Positions 63,507-64,000 of a DNA stretch of 64,000 nt are shown here, piece by piece. The notes beneath the pieces were generated by a model, which was given only the letters and a program-made list of their open reading frames with translations, had not been told where the DNA came from and did no database searches. The stretch covers positions 5,381,501 to 5,445,500 of the forward strand of contig NZ_CP119422.1 of the NCBI RefSeq assembly GCF_030506285.1, given 5' to 3'. How positions within the stretch are numbered: position 1 is the stretch's first letter; each line of letters starts with the position of its first letter. Position numbers and translations under genes: made by a program. The stretch is from Catalinimonas niigatensis. Lineage in GTDB: Bacteria > Bacteroidota > Bacteroidia > Cytophagales > Cyclobacteriaceae.

Positions 63507-64000
63507 TTATATTTTGCTTAGCTCATCTTTTACAAAATACATAAGAGAACGTATGTATTCAGTGCTAAAATCAAACTTGATTCCTGCCGCCTCATATACT
63601 TCAGGAATGGTACGGGTATAACCGATTTTGAGCGCGTTTTTATAGCCATCCAGTCCTTTTTTGGGATTAGCCTTATAGTTTTTCCAAACGGCTACCGCAC
63701 CTAACTGGGCAAAGCCATATTCTATATAATAGAAAGGTACTTCAAACAGATGAAGTTGTTTTTGCCACAGATAGCTGCGTTCATCTTCCAGTTCAGCCCA
63801 GTCGGTAATGCTGTCGGAGAATGTGCCGAAGATTTCATTCCATGCTTTTTTCCTCTCTTCCAAAGTATGCCCGGGATGCTCATACACCCAGTGCTGAAAC
63901 TTATCTATGGTAGCTACCCAGGGAAGTGTTTCTATGATTTGCTCTAAATGCTGGCGTTTGGCACGCTTGAGGTTATCTTCGTCAGTAAAGAACAAGTCCC
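63507..64000 (-). CDS. M3 family oligoendopeptidase, C-terminal part
   Basis: The gene enters from the right edge; 164 residues of the C-terminus are visible. Landmarks include WQKQLHLFEVPFYYIEYGFAQLGAVAVWKNY and PEVYEAAGIKFDFS (parts of residues 75-145 of the fragment), which are conserved at the end of PepF-type oligoendopeptidases. The zinc motif HExxH lies upstream outside the window. These cytoplasmic enzymes cleave short peptides of roughly 7-17 residues. The final helix ends in LMYFVKDELSKI. The family call is safe; the size and start are unknown. Confidence 0.85.
   Translation of the reverse strand, partial: DLFFTDEDNLKRAKRQHLEQIIETLPWVATIDKFQHWVYEHPGHTLEERKKAWNEIFGTFSDSITDWAELEDERSYLWQKQLHLFEVPFYYIEYGFAQLGAVAVWKNYKANPKKGLDGYKNALKIGYTRTIPEVYEAAGIKFDFSTEYIRSLMYFVKDELSKI

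Noticed and set aside
1-64000. tRNA genes
   Set aside because: I looked for T-arm sequences such as GGTTCGAATCC and found none with a matching acceptor stem.

Overview
The window looks like chromosomal DNA from a Bacteroidota member, most likely order Cytophagales. This is inferred from gene content: SusC/SusD and TonB-dependent receptors, the families DUF4292, DUF4837 and DUF5606, many lipoproteins with short Bacteroidota-type signals, TAnnTTTG promoter boxes, and weak ribosome binding sites with several GTG or TTG starts. I see no rRNA, tRNA, CRISPR array, transposase or prophage module. Most of the window is housekeeping DNA; two AT-richer stretches (about 8.3-11.2 kb and 43.1-44.7 kb) look accessory.

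Layout. 0-5 kb: the end of a histidine kinase, an OmpA-type lipoprotein with a coiled-coil partner, a second membrane histidine kinase and proline dehydrogenase. 5-14.5 kb: shikimate genes (DAHP synthase fused to chorismate mutase, aroB, later aroA) interrupted by an accessory stretch. That stretch holds an 84-bp tandem repeat, a DUF2971 gene, a GNAT-like/small-protein gene pair framed by two ~133-bp direct repeats, a foldback element and a sulfatase. 14.5-21 kb: a tiny lipoprotein, a radical SAM/SPASM protein, a BadF-type sugar kinase overlapping murQ (peptidoglycan amino-sugar salvage), an SprT-like protein, engB and small Bacteroidota-specific genes. 21-43 kb: isocitrate dehydrogenase, enoyl-CoA hydratase, a lipid-linked sugar flippase, dut, a nucleotidyltransferase, a TPR/DUF4292/EnvC-like envelope cluster, tatA, gatA, an MltD-like transglycosylase, a malic enzyme-phosphotransacetylase fusion, an MsbA-like ABC exporter, truA, a Na/Pi symporter and a GGGP synthase.

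43-44.7 kb is gene-poor, with a decayed reading frame, a TonB-C/TPR gene and tandem arrays of 8-bp units. 44.7-54.5 kb looks like an oxidative glycan or polyol locus: a Tat-exported TIM-barrel isomerase/epimerase, a very large lipoprotein dehydrogenase with a C-terminal c-type haem domain, a Tat-exported Gfo/Idh/MocA oxidoreductase, and a SusC/SusD pair. The susC gene carries a one-base frameshift exactly at its VVVTG(Y) motif. 54.5-64 kb holds an SDR, a YpdA-like thiol reductase, an AraC regulator divergent from a phytanoyl-CoA-dioxygenase-like gene, a TonB receptor/SGNH-lipoprotein operon and the end of an M3 oligoendopeptidase.

The most notable points are the repeat-framed GNAT-like two-gene module, the oxidative SusCD locus with its broken susC, the degenerate LytM domain of the EnvC-like protein, the 8-bp tandem arrays (one abutting a start codon) and the 84-bp tandem repeat. 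No finding here is proven to be an undescribed system; the GNAT-like module is the best candidate.
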